A stretch of DNA of 64,000 nucleotides from Gnetum montanum (GCA_015680685.1 MNCI01015499.1:4722-68721), one strand, 5' to 3'; numbered from the stretch's first letter, positions 23,410-34,538 are shown. The notes: a model not told the origin generated them from the letters alone. A program made the numbers and translations.

Positions 23410-24228
23410 ACGATTTGGCTCTTTGTGACTGCATCCAGATGTTGAAGGAGAGGGTGAATGCCCTTATGAATGGGAAGAAGAAGGAGAGCCATCACCATGA
23501 CGATGTCTCCTGCCTTCTCTTCGGTGATCCCTACCCCGATCGTGATGATGATCAAAATGCTCACCCTTGTCATGTGTCCATGTTCCCTCATTGAAAACTT
23601 GGTGTTCATGGGGATCAGAACCCAAGTTGTGAATCGTGGAGCGTAGGTTCTGAACCACCAGCTCCTGACCATTGTTAGGAGGGGGAACATCATTTGGCGG
23701 GGAACCTATGAGAATAGGTTCATCACCCTTAATTTTGTTTATAATGGGTGAAGCATTACGGAGGCCTTTTCCCTTCAATGATGTATGATAGCTCTCCCAC
23801 CGCTCATCTCGTTGACGTTGCGCTTCTGTGCGGTGGTAGTCCCTTACATTGTAATCGCACACAACGTACTCAGCGTATAATTGTGACATGCAAATTCATG
23901 CAAGGGCACGAAGAAGCATGTTGGGGGCAACTCTATCTGGAGGTAACATTATGTTACCTTCCAAATCTCTCCAACGTAATTGTTCATCTTGATGAAAGAC
24001 AAAGGTAAATTTGGGTACATATTCATCGTGATGAATGTACACCACACTAAATTCCTGAGGAACTAGTAGATTTTGGTTATGTGCCTGGTGCCACCGACTA
24101 TCTCTAGTGTTATCCCTAAGCGGTGAAGTGCTCTTGTTCGAAGAAGAAGACATTGTGTCTTATTCANGCCGACTATCTCTAGTGTTATCCCTAAGCGGTG
24201 AAGTGCTCTTGTTCGAAGAAGAAGACAT
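23410..24228 (-). pseudogene. gag N-terminal part of element B
   Basis: Starts MSSSSNKSTSPLRDNTRDSR (ATG at 24151-24153; an identical ATG at 24226-24228 exists only because of the duplication around an N). Next come VVYIHHDEYVPKFTF and WRDLEGNIMLPPDRV, shared with E and F, then an open piece (23464-23889) ending in a histidine/arginine/aspartate-rich stretch (HHHDRGRDHRREGRRHRHGD) and SPSSSHS. The capsid and zinc-knuckle regions, about 1.8 kb in F, are missing. One TAA lies between the two open parts. Confidence 0.75.
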
Positions 24229-24241
24229 TGTGTCTTATTCA
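24094..24241. other. N flanked by a perfect 73-bp duplication (likely assembly joint)
   Basis: 24094-24166 and 24169-24241 are identical, separated by N at 24167 and one base. This is expected when two overlapping contig ends are joined without merging the overlap. Confidence 0.85.
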
Positions 24242-24357
24242 GTGTGCTGATTAACCATTATATAATTTTTTTGTTCTAATTAACCCTAAGGGTTTTTTTA
24301 AGCTTCCCAACAATGTGGATGATTTCCTATGTTCTACTTAACGCACAAACAACTTAG

Positions 24358-24376
24358 TCCCCGGCAACGGTGCCAA
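24358..24376 (-). other. Primer binding site of element B
   Basis: The minus strand reads TTGGCACCGTTGCCGGGGA next to the LTR end; one base differs from the site in A. Confidence 0.88.
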
Positions 24377-25160
24377 TGATGAAAGGTGAGGTACCCCTAC
24401 ACTCAACCATATGAATACGAGTGTTACATGCGTGATCTGGTCGAACTCCATAGACTAAGTGCCTACACACCTTATGGAACACTTAAGGTTAATCATTCGT
24501 TGTCTTCCCAGACTTACTTGTATTTGTCACGATTGTATGGTTAAGTAAGTTTGAGGTATGTGATTTTTATGTCTTTTATGTTTTATCGCCTATGCTAATG
24601 AGAGAAAGGGTGAAGAGACTAAGTAACTAGCTTTAACTAAATAAGTTCTAATGCCTAGCATTAGTATCCATTCCCACTTGCTGTTCACACCCTGAACCAA
24701 TGCAACCTTCTAGGATTACCAAACGCTATTTGTTACTGGGATTACCAAGCGTAACGCACGTGCTCGAAGTGGTCGTACTAAATGCACCTAAATAGGAGTG
24801 TTGATAGTTGAGAGATTAATTAACTAATAAAGCATTTAAAAATTAACAATAATTAAAGTCCTAATTAGCTTAGTCCATGCACTGCAAGGTTTATACAAAA
24901 TGTTCATCTTTATTTCCGTACACAAACTTGTGCTCAGGTACAATATTTTCTCGAATAAAGATCCATTCACTTTGGGGCTCCTACTGTGGGCACATGGAAA
25001 TTACTCTAACTCTGGAATGGAAAAACTGCAAGATTTCGGCTACTGTCTAGATCTAGATGGAGAAACAAGGGAGAGTCGCCTCTTATTTATAGATTTGACA
25101 GCATGCTACGATATCGCATACGCGATATCATGGGGGAAGACGCAATATCGCATCCCATCA
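24377..25160 (-). repeat. 5' LTR of element B
   Basis: Starts TGATGAAAGG and ends ATCCCATCA at 25160, followed by the target duplication GGGGG (25161-25165). Aligns with 19931-20751; the promoter-proximal palindrome cluster is shorter here. Confidence 0.88.
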
Positions 25161-25167
25161 GGGGGTA

Positions 25168-26011
25168 TGATGAAGTGTATTTTGTCTAGCTTCAATATTA
25201 AATATCTAATATCTAATATTGAAGCTCTAATATCAAATACCTAATATCGGGGACCAAGAAGCAATGTTAGATATCCAATATCACAGGATGGATGCTAACC
25301 TATAAATATAACACTTGGGCACATGGTTTGAGAGTTTTTTTTTGTTAATAGAGTAGTAGAACTCTTGCAGTGCTATATGATAGCATTAGAAAATAGTAAG
25401 TGAGTGTCCACTATGTGGATCTGAGTTAATTGTATTGCATCTTATTCGAGTGGTAATGTACCTAGGCACATTTCATGAACATTAATAAGATTGAGATTGA
25501 TTCTTATTCATTGTAGCATTTTGACTTACATTAAATTTAGTTTTAATGTAATTTATATTCCATATACTTAGTTAATATTTATGTTTCCATGCATATTAAT
25601 GAATTGGTGGAATAAGCACAACCAGTTTTGAGCATAAACACATATTCACTTGGTAATCCCAGCATTGGATACATGGGTTCAAGACATGTACGACAAGCTA
25701 GGAACGAACACTCATTTCCTGTAGACTAGTTTAGACTTTCCTTTTCATTGTTAATTAGTTTAAATAATTAATTTCTTTATTATCATTAGGAGTAGCATAA
25801 GGCTGAAACAACATCAAGAATCATATGCCTCACTTTGGACTAAACCATATGTGACAAAGCTACTAGTAGTCTAAGTCAGAAGACACCAAACTGCGATCAA
25901 GGCATAATGATCTAGATGTCACAACTAGTCCCATCCATAAAATTTGACTAGATCATGCATGAACACTTTTGATTCGTATGGTTGAGCATAGGGGGTACCC
26001 GTTGCTCATCA
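25168..26011 (+). repeat. 3' LTR of element C
   Basis: Starts TGATGAAGTG directly after GGGGGTA and ends GTTGCTCATCA. It aligns with 13899-14766. TATA box CCTATAAATATAA at about 25299-25311. Confidence 0.85.
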
Positions 26012-26998
26012 AAAATCTTATGAAAGATTATAGAGAGATGGAGGATAGGCAACTAGACATGAAGGGCCAAAATAATGGATATAACCATTAGAACCATTTG
26101 ATATCTAGGGAATTGATTTCATGGGGTCCATCACATTGATCTCAAATGGAAAGTCATATATAATTGTGAATATTAATTATTGCACCAAGTAAATAGAAGT
26201 AGTTGCAATCAAAGATTATATAGCAATAACAACTACAAAATTCTTTTAATAACATGTTGTAAAAAAATTTGGAGTACCTAGAAAACTAATCTCAGATAAT
26301 GAGATACATTTCACTCAAACTATATATACGAAGCTAATGCAGTGTCTTGTATTTAATAATATACTCACTACACCTTATCATCTCTAAGCAAATGATTAGA
26401 CTAAAGTCATTAATAGAGAAATTATACACTTATTAACTGTAATTGTTAGTCGATAAGAAGGATTGAAACACTAAGTTTAATGATGTACTATGGACATATC
26501 AATCAATCTCAAAAATTCCTATAGGGTATTCTTCATATGAACTTGTTTATGACAAGTTACCTACCTTACCAATTCAAGTAGAAATCAATACCCTAGCCAC
26601 CACCAATGCACTTAACTTAAATGTAGATCTTTCCTAGAATGAATGACTAATAAATCTTAATCTATTGGATGCAACCTTGTTAGTTACCAAAATGTGTAAT
26701 AAGATTCATAAGTAATACTCCAAATGTTAACATGACACTAGGATTAGATAGGTTTCTATTAGACTAGGAGATAGAGTCCTTTACTATAACACAAATCATA
26801 TTACTAAAAAGAATAAGTTTCAATTCTTACAGGAAGGACCCTATATAGTTCATGCTACATGTTAATCTAGGGCTATGCAAATCTATCACCCATCCAAGCC
26901 ACAAAAACTTATTCTTATCAATATTAAACAAGTCAAAACATTTTTGAACATTCAACCTTTAGGAGACTATACCATACATCATGCTAGACAAACTTTCA
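26012..26998 (+). pseudogene. Integrase core and C-terminus of element D
   Basis: Continues the integrase from 13898. Readable pieces match E and F: a region ending in WGP at about 26120 (first catalytic aspartate lost), LISDNEIHFT-type sequence at about 26287-26316 with the second aspartate intact (GAT at 26295), and FNDVLWTYQS, then YELVYDKLPTLPIQ near 26540-26580. A C-terminal GPYIVHAT segment lies near 26835-26860. Stops are frequent. Confidence 0.75.
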
Positions 26999-27950
26999 TT
27001 TAGTTTTCTTCTTTTCCTTTTTCAACAATAGTTGTGAGGGAGTCATTTGTTATCCTTAGGCCTTGTGATTTACTTTTAAATTTCTTTTGACATTTTTCCT
27101 AATTCTTTATTATCTTTCCAAATTCTTCAATTTTTTCTTAATTCTTTACTATCTTTACCATTCTTTGATATGTTTATAGTTCTTATCATTTTTCTATTCT
27201 TTGAAATCTTCCACATTCTTCATATGTTTTTCTATTCTTATAATCTCTTATTCTTTATAAATTTTTCTATTAAAGGAATTGTATATTTTAGTAATTGTTC
27301 AATAAAGTACCAATAATAAGCAAGATGTATTTCAACAACAAGAATTTTGCCCCATGTTATCAAATCATTGGAAGATTGATTGTATATGCAGTGAGACCAC
27401 ATCATTCATACCCCCATTTTCAATAATAAGAGGTTCTTACCATGGACATAATGACATTCTTATTACAACCAACCAAAATAAATCCATGATCATTATGCCT
27501 TGATGGAAAGGTGAAGAACCAAGTAGGAATGATAAGGGTGTGGCATCAAGGGGATTTGTTAATTCTCTAAGCTTCTTCTATGGGTCTCATTATGTTGTAA
27601 GGTTGTATCGTTACTTGTGTTCTAATTTTAGCTAGAAGCATGTTCTTGTGCTACCTCACCATGTCACTAGAAAGACATGTTACCCATGCCTAAATGTAGT
27701 CCTCCAGTAAGCTTGATACATTAATAACTAATAAAATCACATAATAAATATTCCTGGAGGTACCACTAGAAAGACATGTTACCCATGCTTGAAGGCAATC
27801 CTTTGACCAATGGCCAAGTCTCCTTCAAAATAAAATTTACCAAGCCTTTGACCATAACTTGAGGTCATTTAACCAAGCCTAACATCTTCTAGGATATCCA
27901 ATTTATTGATTTTTTTCATTAAAATTCACATAAATTTTAAAATTTTAAGG
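26999..27950 (+). other. 3' region of D after integrase
   Basis: T-rich at 27040-27270. It contains blocks shared with C (AGTGAGACCACATCATTCAT near 27395; AAGGGTGTGGCATCAAGGGGA near 27535) and two copies of a CACTAGAAAGACATGTTACCCATGC block about 100 bp apart (27668 and 27770). The same pair exists in inverted orientation in H. No coding frame. Confidence 0.55.
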
Positions 27951-27951
27951 A

Positions 27952-28040
27952 TGATAATGTAGATAGGATATCACAACATCTGTGATATCACATCAATAAT
28001 GTCACATCTATGATATCACCATTATAAATTCCTATATATA
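27952..28040 (+). promoter_or_regulatory. U3-like promoter block inside D
   Basis: Three GATATC cores at 27967, 27984 and 28012, two of them in GTGATATCAC- or ATGATATCAC-type palindromes, are followed within 6 bp by TATAAATTCCTATATATA (28023-28040). This resembles the arrangement in the U3 of the LTRs. The block starts TGATAATG after TTTTAAGGA, which also resembles a polypurine tract plus LTR start, so it may be LTR-derived. Confidence 0.45.
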
Positions 28041-28261
28041 CATATGATCGTTAGAAAATTTTTCATTTCCAACTTTGAATGCAAGAGGAGTTCAAGGCAT
28101 TTTTCTCTTAGAGAACCTTCAAAGCTTCCTATCTTCCTCACCCTACATCCAATTTTCACCATTTTAAATCCCTTTAGCTCTTGGAGCACACATCTCTATT
28201 GTGGGGGAAATGCTATGACAAATTTGCAAAATTTTTCTAACACCTAGATTATTAATTAAAG

Positions 28262-28612
28262 GTAAGAATTTTCTAAAATAATGAATTTTTCAATCCTAAT
28301 CAAAACCAATAAATTCTAAATTTTCTTCTAAGGAAAGTTTTGATACTTTTTCAATAATAAATTATGGATAGGAAATAGGTTTTTGATCTTGTAAATATTT
28401 TAATCATCAAATAATTAATAAACCTAAAGGTTTTTTCCAAAATTGGGGCTTTTTTCAAATTTGACAAATTTTTAATATTACAAATCAAATAAACAATAAA
28501 TTTAGTTATATTTTGAATTTCTAACCAAAACACAAAATCCAAATAGAGGTTATGGATTATTAGGAATTTTTCTAGAATTTTTGGATAATCCTAGAATTCT
28601 CTATGATTGTAG
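28262..28612 (+). other. Intron-like segment before the extra ORF of D
   Basis: A consensus 5' splice site AAAG|GTAAGAATT (28261/28262) and a 3' splice site TCTATGATTGTAG (ending 28612) enclose 351 bp of very AT-rich sequence. The ATG of the extra ORF starts at the next base (28613). Inferred from sequence only. Confidence 0.4.
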
Positions 28613-31390
28613 ATGCCTCTAAAAAGTATACCTAAGATTAGTGGATCGTCATAGCCTAGGAAGAAAAGACCTAGAGGTAAAGTTAAAGGATATGGTGGAG
28701 ATTTTGCCAAGAAGAAAAAAGCACAATCCTACTCAATTCAACAACCTACACCAATAATAGGGCAATTTGCATAGGTAGAAGTTGCAAAACCACCACCCAC
28801 TCTAAAATCAAGTCAACAATTAACACTTGATGATGATTGTCTTTAGGCTATTCATGACAAGTCTATCATGTTCACTATCATTCTGGAACTTAATTTTGGC
28901 CCATTTATGAAATTTACATTTATAGAAGTATGTGAATAACTACACCTATTAACCTTTTAGCCTACAATTTCTAGCAATAGGGAATGGTACTTAGGAGAGA
29001 CCTATCAATTTTGGCATAATTAGCAAGATGATGAGAGACTAAGGATTGAAGGCATAACAGTGTCTTATTCAATAGATATCATTGCTAGGATGCTCAATCT
29101 ACTAAATGTCAAAGCCAACATTGCATAGATTTCTATGAGGTTTAGCACTGACGCAAGAAAACTTTGGTTACAAAGAGCATATAAAACAATTAACAAAGAG
29201 TAACCATTTTTGAGAAAATCTATTTCAAAATAGGAACATATCACATTTTTCTTATAAAAGACTAAACAGGATTTCAACCTATGCTATTAGATAAAGCATA
29301 ATCCTAATGAGAAAATTCCAAGTAAACATGGTTCATTTGCTATTTTTAGATATTTAAAGAATATTTTTAGAGAAGAAAACAAGGAAAACTATACTTCCAT
29401 TTTCCTACCTAATTAGAAAGTATTGTAGAAATACAACCACTTTGGGGTACATAAATGATGTTTTAAGAAAAGTTCAAAATGCATCATATGTTGAGATATC
29501 CAAACCAATGCCTTCATAGAAAGATCAAGTTGAACAACCAGCAAGCACTAAGGTAGCAACAGAATCAACACTAGTGACCAACATTCAAGTTGAGGGAATA
29601 GAATAAGTAGGACCCAGTGGGTCAACATGAGCTATAGAATGAGCAAGATGAAGTACGTCACCAAGACAACAAGATTATAGACCTTCAACAAGCCATCTTC
29701 AACAAATCGCAAAGATAATAAGCTAGGTAAATCAAGAAGTATCAAGCTTATATAAAGTTATAAATGACCCTAGTAAACCTATAGTATTCATAGGATTGAC
29801 CAATGATTAAGTTTCTTTGTAGGTTGATGAAGATGATGACAAGGCACAATAGATATTAGGGAACTTTGCATCCATCTAGGTTACATTGGAAATATGAGAA
29901 TGAGCCACAATTGTGGGTATGTAATACAAGGATGCATAAGGAGTAGCAAAAATAGTAACAAATCATATCAAAGAATCTTTCAATGTCCCTATTATGTCAC
30001 CATCTAATATTTCTAGAGCCAGAGATGCCCAAACTCTAGTAAGAACATTAGGAAAGGACAAGGAAAAAGGAAAAGAACTCATGACATCAGCAGAACATGA
30101 AGATGTATTAAATAGACTACTACAAATAGGACAAGTGATACAAAATCTTTTTGATATCCATTGTGATATCATTGTAGAAACTAGGATGCAACATGTATAT
30201 GCAGAAGTACAAAAGTTATAAAGTCAAGGTAGAAAAGCAAGATCCTACATGGTATGTAGCACTAGATTAACTACCATAATTTAAAGATAATGAAATGAAT
30301 TAAATGATGATAAGGAAAAAGTAGCTAGAAATGGAAAGAAAAAAAGAAAGTTGGGATGCATTAGAATTAAATTCTATAACTGATGCCCATGCCAAGGTCA
30401 TTATTGCACTTAAAGAGGAGAACAAAAAGATTTTTTGCTGAAAATATGAGGTTAACTAATGTGGACAAAGGAAATCACATGCTTGAAGATAATAGTAACC
30501 CACTAAGAGAGTAGTTTGCTCAATTCAATCTAAATGTGAGACAATTATCTAAAGAAAGTAGAATCTTATTAAGTAAATACATGCATGAAGATTCACAGAA
30601 GTTAGACATTAAAATTAGTACATGGTAAAATGAGGCCAACAAGCACGAAAAGCTCAAAGAACATTTGAAAGAACAAATGGGCATGTACAAGTAGGTCAAT
30701 GAAAATAATATTCATATGGCTAAAGGCAAGATCAATTTCATCATGTAGTAATTACCTAATTCATAATCCATCTTGGATAGTCTAACTCTAATCCATCAAA
30801 TAGAGCTTAAGAATAAAGGCCTGTAGATTTAAGATTTAACATAGTATATGGAGTTGGCAAATCTGTGCTATGCCAACCTTGCCATGTTAATAGTAGGTAG
30901 ACTAAGAGCATACTAGAATAATAATTAACAACCATGTACTCGATGTATGAAAAGAAGTTTGTAGACAGAAAGGATGCCAAACAGTAATTCCACTTTGCAA
31001 AATATGAACTTCAAGTGGTAAAAGCTAGTTATCAGGATTAGAAATATGCAGCAACAAACTTGGCTAGGAGAATTACATACTATCAAGAATTTTAAAAATT
31101 ATTCAAGGCTTTTCAAGTAGAAAGAATCAAGTTTGCAGCATGATACATGAAGGTAAACAAGTTTTTTCCATAGCTACCTTGTCCTTGGGAAGTACTACCA
31201 CCAAAGAGCATTGCTAAAATGGCATGGACTATTCATGATCCTAGGATAAAGGAAGAAAAAATTGAGAGCCATGCTGAGTAATTAATAGCTTTAAGAACTT
31301 GATAACAAAGGGAAGTGGATGGTGGAAGAAGAATTGTGCTCACTAGGAACCTAAGATGCTATATCACACATTTGTTTTATTTTGTCTTAT
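28613..31390 (+). pseudogene. Extra ORF between integrase and 3' LTR of D (env-like position)
   Basis: Starting at the ATG 28613, a coherent reading frame can be followed for about 2.7 kb, broken by stops (mostly TAG and TAA) and a frame change near 29455. The N-terminus is basic (PRKKRPRGKVKGYGG, a possible nuclear localisation signal) and proline/glutamine-rich. A central globular part has REWYLGETYQFW (about 28980) and LRIEGITVSYSIDIIARMLN (about 29040-29095). The second half is charged and glutamine/lysine-rich, probably coiled coil (open piece 29994-30221, then KEENKK and LKEHLKEQM segments). Position matches the env-like ORF of Athila elements, and the central part faintly resembles the plant transposon protein domain found there; I cannot confirm homology. 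No signal peptide or clear membrane segment seen. Absent from the other elements here. Confidence 0.5.
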
Positions 31391-31585
31391 CTGTCAAATA
31401 TATCAATCATGTGTCAATCAAGCATTGCATGATAATTTTGTAAATCACTAGAATAAATATATGATATTCATAATCAATTAGTTATTTCATATGTATGTAA
31501 ATATGTCATTGAGTTTGTAAGACCTCACAATTTTGGAACAACTTTATCCTCCTTTTGTTTTAACTTAATGACAAGTTTCTAATCA

Positions 31586-31597
31586 GTTGTGAAGGTA
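31586..31597 (+). other. Polypurine tract of element D
   Basis: GTTGTGAAGGTA directly precedes the LTR start TGATAAATC; a decayed form of the GTTGTGGGGGTA tract of C. Confidence 0.65.
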
Positions 31598-32447
31598 TGA
31601 TAAATCAAGTTGTTAGATTTGTACTATGATATCATAGATGTGATATTCTAGATCAATATACAATGTTGTAGATACAATGTAGTGGGTCATAGTCATGCCT
31701 ATACATATGAGCCCACCATCATGTCAGACTTAACCTTTTGGTCAATTCTTAGCAAAACTCTTGCATTTTTTTTCATAAAGTTAGAGTTAGTTGTGAATGC
31801 TTATAGTGTAGTCATTAATAGTTGTACAATATTTTTATTCAAGTTGATTATACCTAGACTCATTTCATTGTCAAAAATAAAGATTAAGATTTTTTCTCAT
31901 CATTGCAACATCTCAATTAGATTAGATTTACTTTCTTATGCAACTTATATTTCTATATAATTTACTTTTCAATTTCTATTAAATTACTTTGCAGAATAAG
32001 TATGATCAATTTTGAGCACAAAAATATAATTTTTTGTTCATGTAGTAGTAGTTATGCTTAACTTACTTAATAGCTAGTCACTTGGTAATTCTAGTAATTG
32101 TTATATTAGCCTAGGGCACATTCAATAAGTTAAGAATGGATACTTATTGTTGTTAGGTGACAATAGCTTTCTCTTCACCTTGTTCTTAGTTAACAGAATT
32201 TATGTTCACTACACTATGTCTTATCTTAGTATTGTAAGAATCACTCAACATCATTAAAACATATACCTCACTTAGAGTTCAACCATACATTTCAAACTTT
32301 GCTAACTCTAGTAAGAAGACAACAATCAAGAACTTATCATCAACTTGCTAGTATACTTACATTGTTCCATCCATGCATTACAATCTAGTCACACGTGTGC
32401 ATTTGTAACTTGTATGGTTAAGTATTGGGAACTCTCACCACTCATCA
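31598..32447 (+). repeat. 3' LTR of element D
   Basis: Starts TGATAAATCAAG and ends CCACTCATCA. Its last 182 bp align with 1160-1341. It contains one intact GATATC (31628) and a CACTTGGTAATTCTAGTAATT block matching the motif shared by the other LTR families. Confidence 0.82.
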
Positions 32448-33740
32448 CCTATGCTAAATTTCTAAGAAAAGGGGATGTACTAAGTTTGCTAGAAATCTTC
32501 TACTTAGAATTGCACATCCATGATCTGAGAAGGATGAGATTTTATTTAGATGCATCATGGGGAAGATGTGATACATCCTAATCTTAAAATATGTCTTCTT
32601 AGTAAATGTTAAGGACTTGTAGTTCTTGTCATCAATACCATATACTTGCTAGATTCATATCTTTCTAGTTTATATGTTTGAATGGGTGGACACTTTAGTG
32701 ATGAAACTCCCTTAGTTGGGAATCCAAAGCATGTCTACTATTGCATCAACATAGAAGACAAAGATGTCTCCTATTTTCATTGTGGAATTTGAATATAAAT
32801 TATTTGAGAATGTTTGGATCACACCTGGATACTACTCTTCATTTGTGGATAACATGGGCTATAGTGGAGATTCTTGCAGTTGTTCTCAAACTACAATGGA
32901 ATGAACTTCATGAAAGATGCAAAGTTGATTTTAGGCATCATGGTGGTGACCACAGCCTTGTCACTAATTGTTTTGAGACATTTCTTAATGAGTATCACCT
33001 TAATTATTACTAAATGTAAAAGTTTCTATTATAGATGTATAGTTTAGGTGAAGTTGCCTTCACTTAGTGTATCTATTACACCTTAGGATTTTCTCATAGT
33101 TGTCTCCATGTGTGGGATTATTGCTATTGTGACTCTTGATCATGTCTACGTTCATCTTGGAACCTCCTCTCTCTAGGATGTAATGGTACGCTATCCTCAC
33201 GAACATGTTTAGGCATCATTTGTAATCATCAAAGGGTTGATGTTAGTTTCTAAAAATCATTCCTAATATTTCAAACCCTTGTTGATCCTTCAATTAGATC
33301 ATCAGGATTATAAAGTAACTAAAATATTAAGTTATTAATTATGTTAACCATTTTAATTATTAGTTACCTTTATCATTCAAAAAATAAGGTACTAACAAGT
33401 TTCAAAACTCGTGTGTTGGTGGCCCCCATAACAAAGAAATTAACTTCAAGAGCTTACAAGTTTTTAAATGGTCCTAATCGAACTTCTAGATTGCTAAATA
33501 TCACTTAAGGAAGCTTTGAACTCTTGCAATGTTAAAAACTATATTTGCATTTGAAGCAAAATATGAAAAATGAAAAAGTAGGGAGGATGAGGTTGTTGGC
33601 TATATATAGTTTTTATCACTATGATATTACAACCCATGCAAAGCATATTTTCAAATATATTTTAAGTTGAAAAATATCTATGTTTGGATTTCTTGTAAAG
33701 ATTGGAGCCTTTTTAGGACAACTAGACTAATGTTTGGGTC
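32448..33740. other. Unassigned spacer between D and F
   Basis: No similarity to the other elements in this window was recognised, and no LTR, primer site or polypurine tract. Two short open frames (32345-32581, starting within the D LTR, and 32741-33013) have no recognisable domain. This is the only candidate for older host or intergenic DNA in the window, although it may be another decayed repeat. Confidence 0.45.
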
Positions 33741-34519
33741 TTAGCATCTACAATATCAGAGCCTACCATGCGATGTCGAATACCTGATATCAGGACCTAT
33801 CTCCTTTCCTATAAATAAGAGGTGGGCACACTTGGTTTTGCAATAGTTAGTTATGCCCTTAGCCAAACTCTTGTCTTTTCTCCCTCCCAAAGTTAGAATT
33901 ATTTTTGCATGCCCACAGTAGGAGTCATAAAGTGAAGGATCTTTATTCAAGCATTGTGTACCTAAGCACACCTTGTGTACAACAATAAAGATGAACTTTA
34001 TGATAAACCTTGCAGCATTCAGAATAGATCAGTTAATGTTATTTTCTGTTATTTAATATTAATGCTCTCTCTCTTACCCTATAACTCTCCTAAGTAAGCA
34101 CACATAGTACGATCACTTCGAGCATGCGTGCAATACTTGGTAACCTAGTAACGATTAGTGTTTGGTAATCCCAGTAGTGTTACACTGGTTCAGGATGTGT
34201 ACAGCAAGTGAGAACAAATACTAGTGTTAGGATTAATTAAGGCCTAGTTAATCAATAGTTAAGTTAAATTATTCAGTTATCTCTCTCCTCCCTTATTAGC
34301 ATAGGACATAAAAAACATGAAAGATATAAAAATCATATGCCTCAAGCTTACTTAACCATACAATCATGACATACAAGTAAGCTTGGGAAGACAACGATTA
34401 ACCAATCCATTCTTGTTCCACAAAGGTGCATAAGCACTTAGTCCTTGGAATTCGACTGGATTGTGCGTGAAATGCTCGTATTCGTATGGTTGAACATAGG
34501 GGTACCTCACCACTCATCA
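33741..34519 (+). repeat. 5' LTR of element F
   Basis: Aligns from about CAATATCAGAGCC to the end ACTCATCA with 42884-43716. The start reads TTAGCATC instead of TGATGAAC. TATA box CTATAAATAAG at 33809-33819. It has a short CTCTCTCTC run where the partner LTR has a long one. Confidence 0.85.
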
Positions 34520-34538
34520 TTGGTACCATTACTGGGGA
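34520..34538 (+). other. Primer binding site of element F
   Basis: TTGGTACCATTACTGGGGA follows the LTR directly; a tRNA-Asp-type site with several transitions relative to A. Confidence 0.82.

Larger units (their letters stand above)
19931..25160 (-). mobile_element. Element B, internally deleted Ty3/gypsy element
   Basis: LTRs at 19931-20751 (3') and 24377-25160 (5'), primer site at 24358-24376 and polypurine tract at 20752-20764, all on the minus strand. It has a perfect 5-bp target duplication GGGGG. The internal part is only about 3.6 kb: gag N-terminus, protease, part of the linker and 3' region. Capsid/nucleocapsid and everything from RT to integrase are deleted, so it could move only with proteins from another copy. 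Confidence 0.9.
13899..26011 (+). mobile_element. Element C, pol-deleted Ty3/gypsy element nested in D
   Basis: LTRs at 13899-14766 and 25168-26011 frame a gag region (14887-17135), a short linker remnant and a 2.2-kb 3' region. Protease core, RT, RNase H and integrase are absent: the gag tail joins the very end of protease (about 17220), and the linker joins the post-integrase 3' region near 17700-17800. The polypurine tract was split by element B, with GGGGG on both sides of B. C sits in D's integrase. Its flanks (CACAA left, AAAAT right) do not give a clear target duplication. Confidence 0.85.
1160..32447 (+). mobile_element. Element D, old Ty3/gypsy element split by nested insertions
   Basis: Pieces of one plus-strand element appear in order: 5' LTR end (1160-1341), primer binding site, gag, protease, RT, RNase H up to 6863, then after the copia element RNase H/integrase 13379-13898, and after element C integrase 26012-26998. 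A 3' region with an extra ORF, a polypurine tract and the 3' LTR (31598-32447) follow. By hand alignment the two LTR remnants differ at about 30 of 182 positions, about 26 of them transitions, making D the oldest element here. Coding frames carry many stops and some catalytic residues are changed. Confidence 0.85.

Noticed and set aside
28613-31390. Calling the extra ORF of D an envelope gene
   Set aside because: No signal peptide, clear membrane segment or processing site was recognised; only the position matches, so it is described as an extra ORF of unknown function.
32345-33013. Two open frames in the D-F spacer as host exons
   Set aside because: One starts inside D's LTR; neither has recognisable domains or clear splice sites. 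Left as unassigned sequence.
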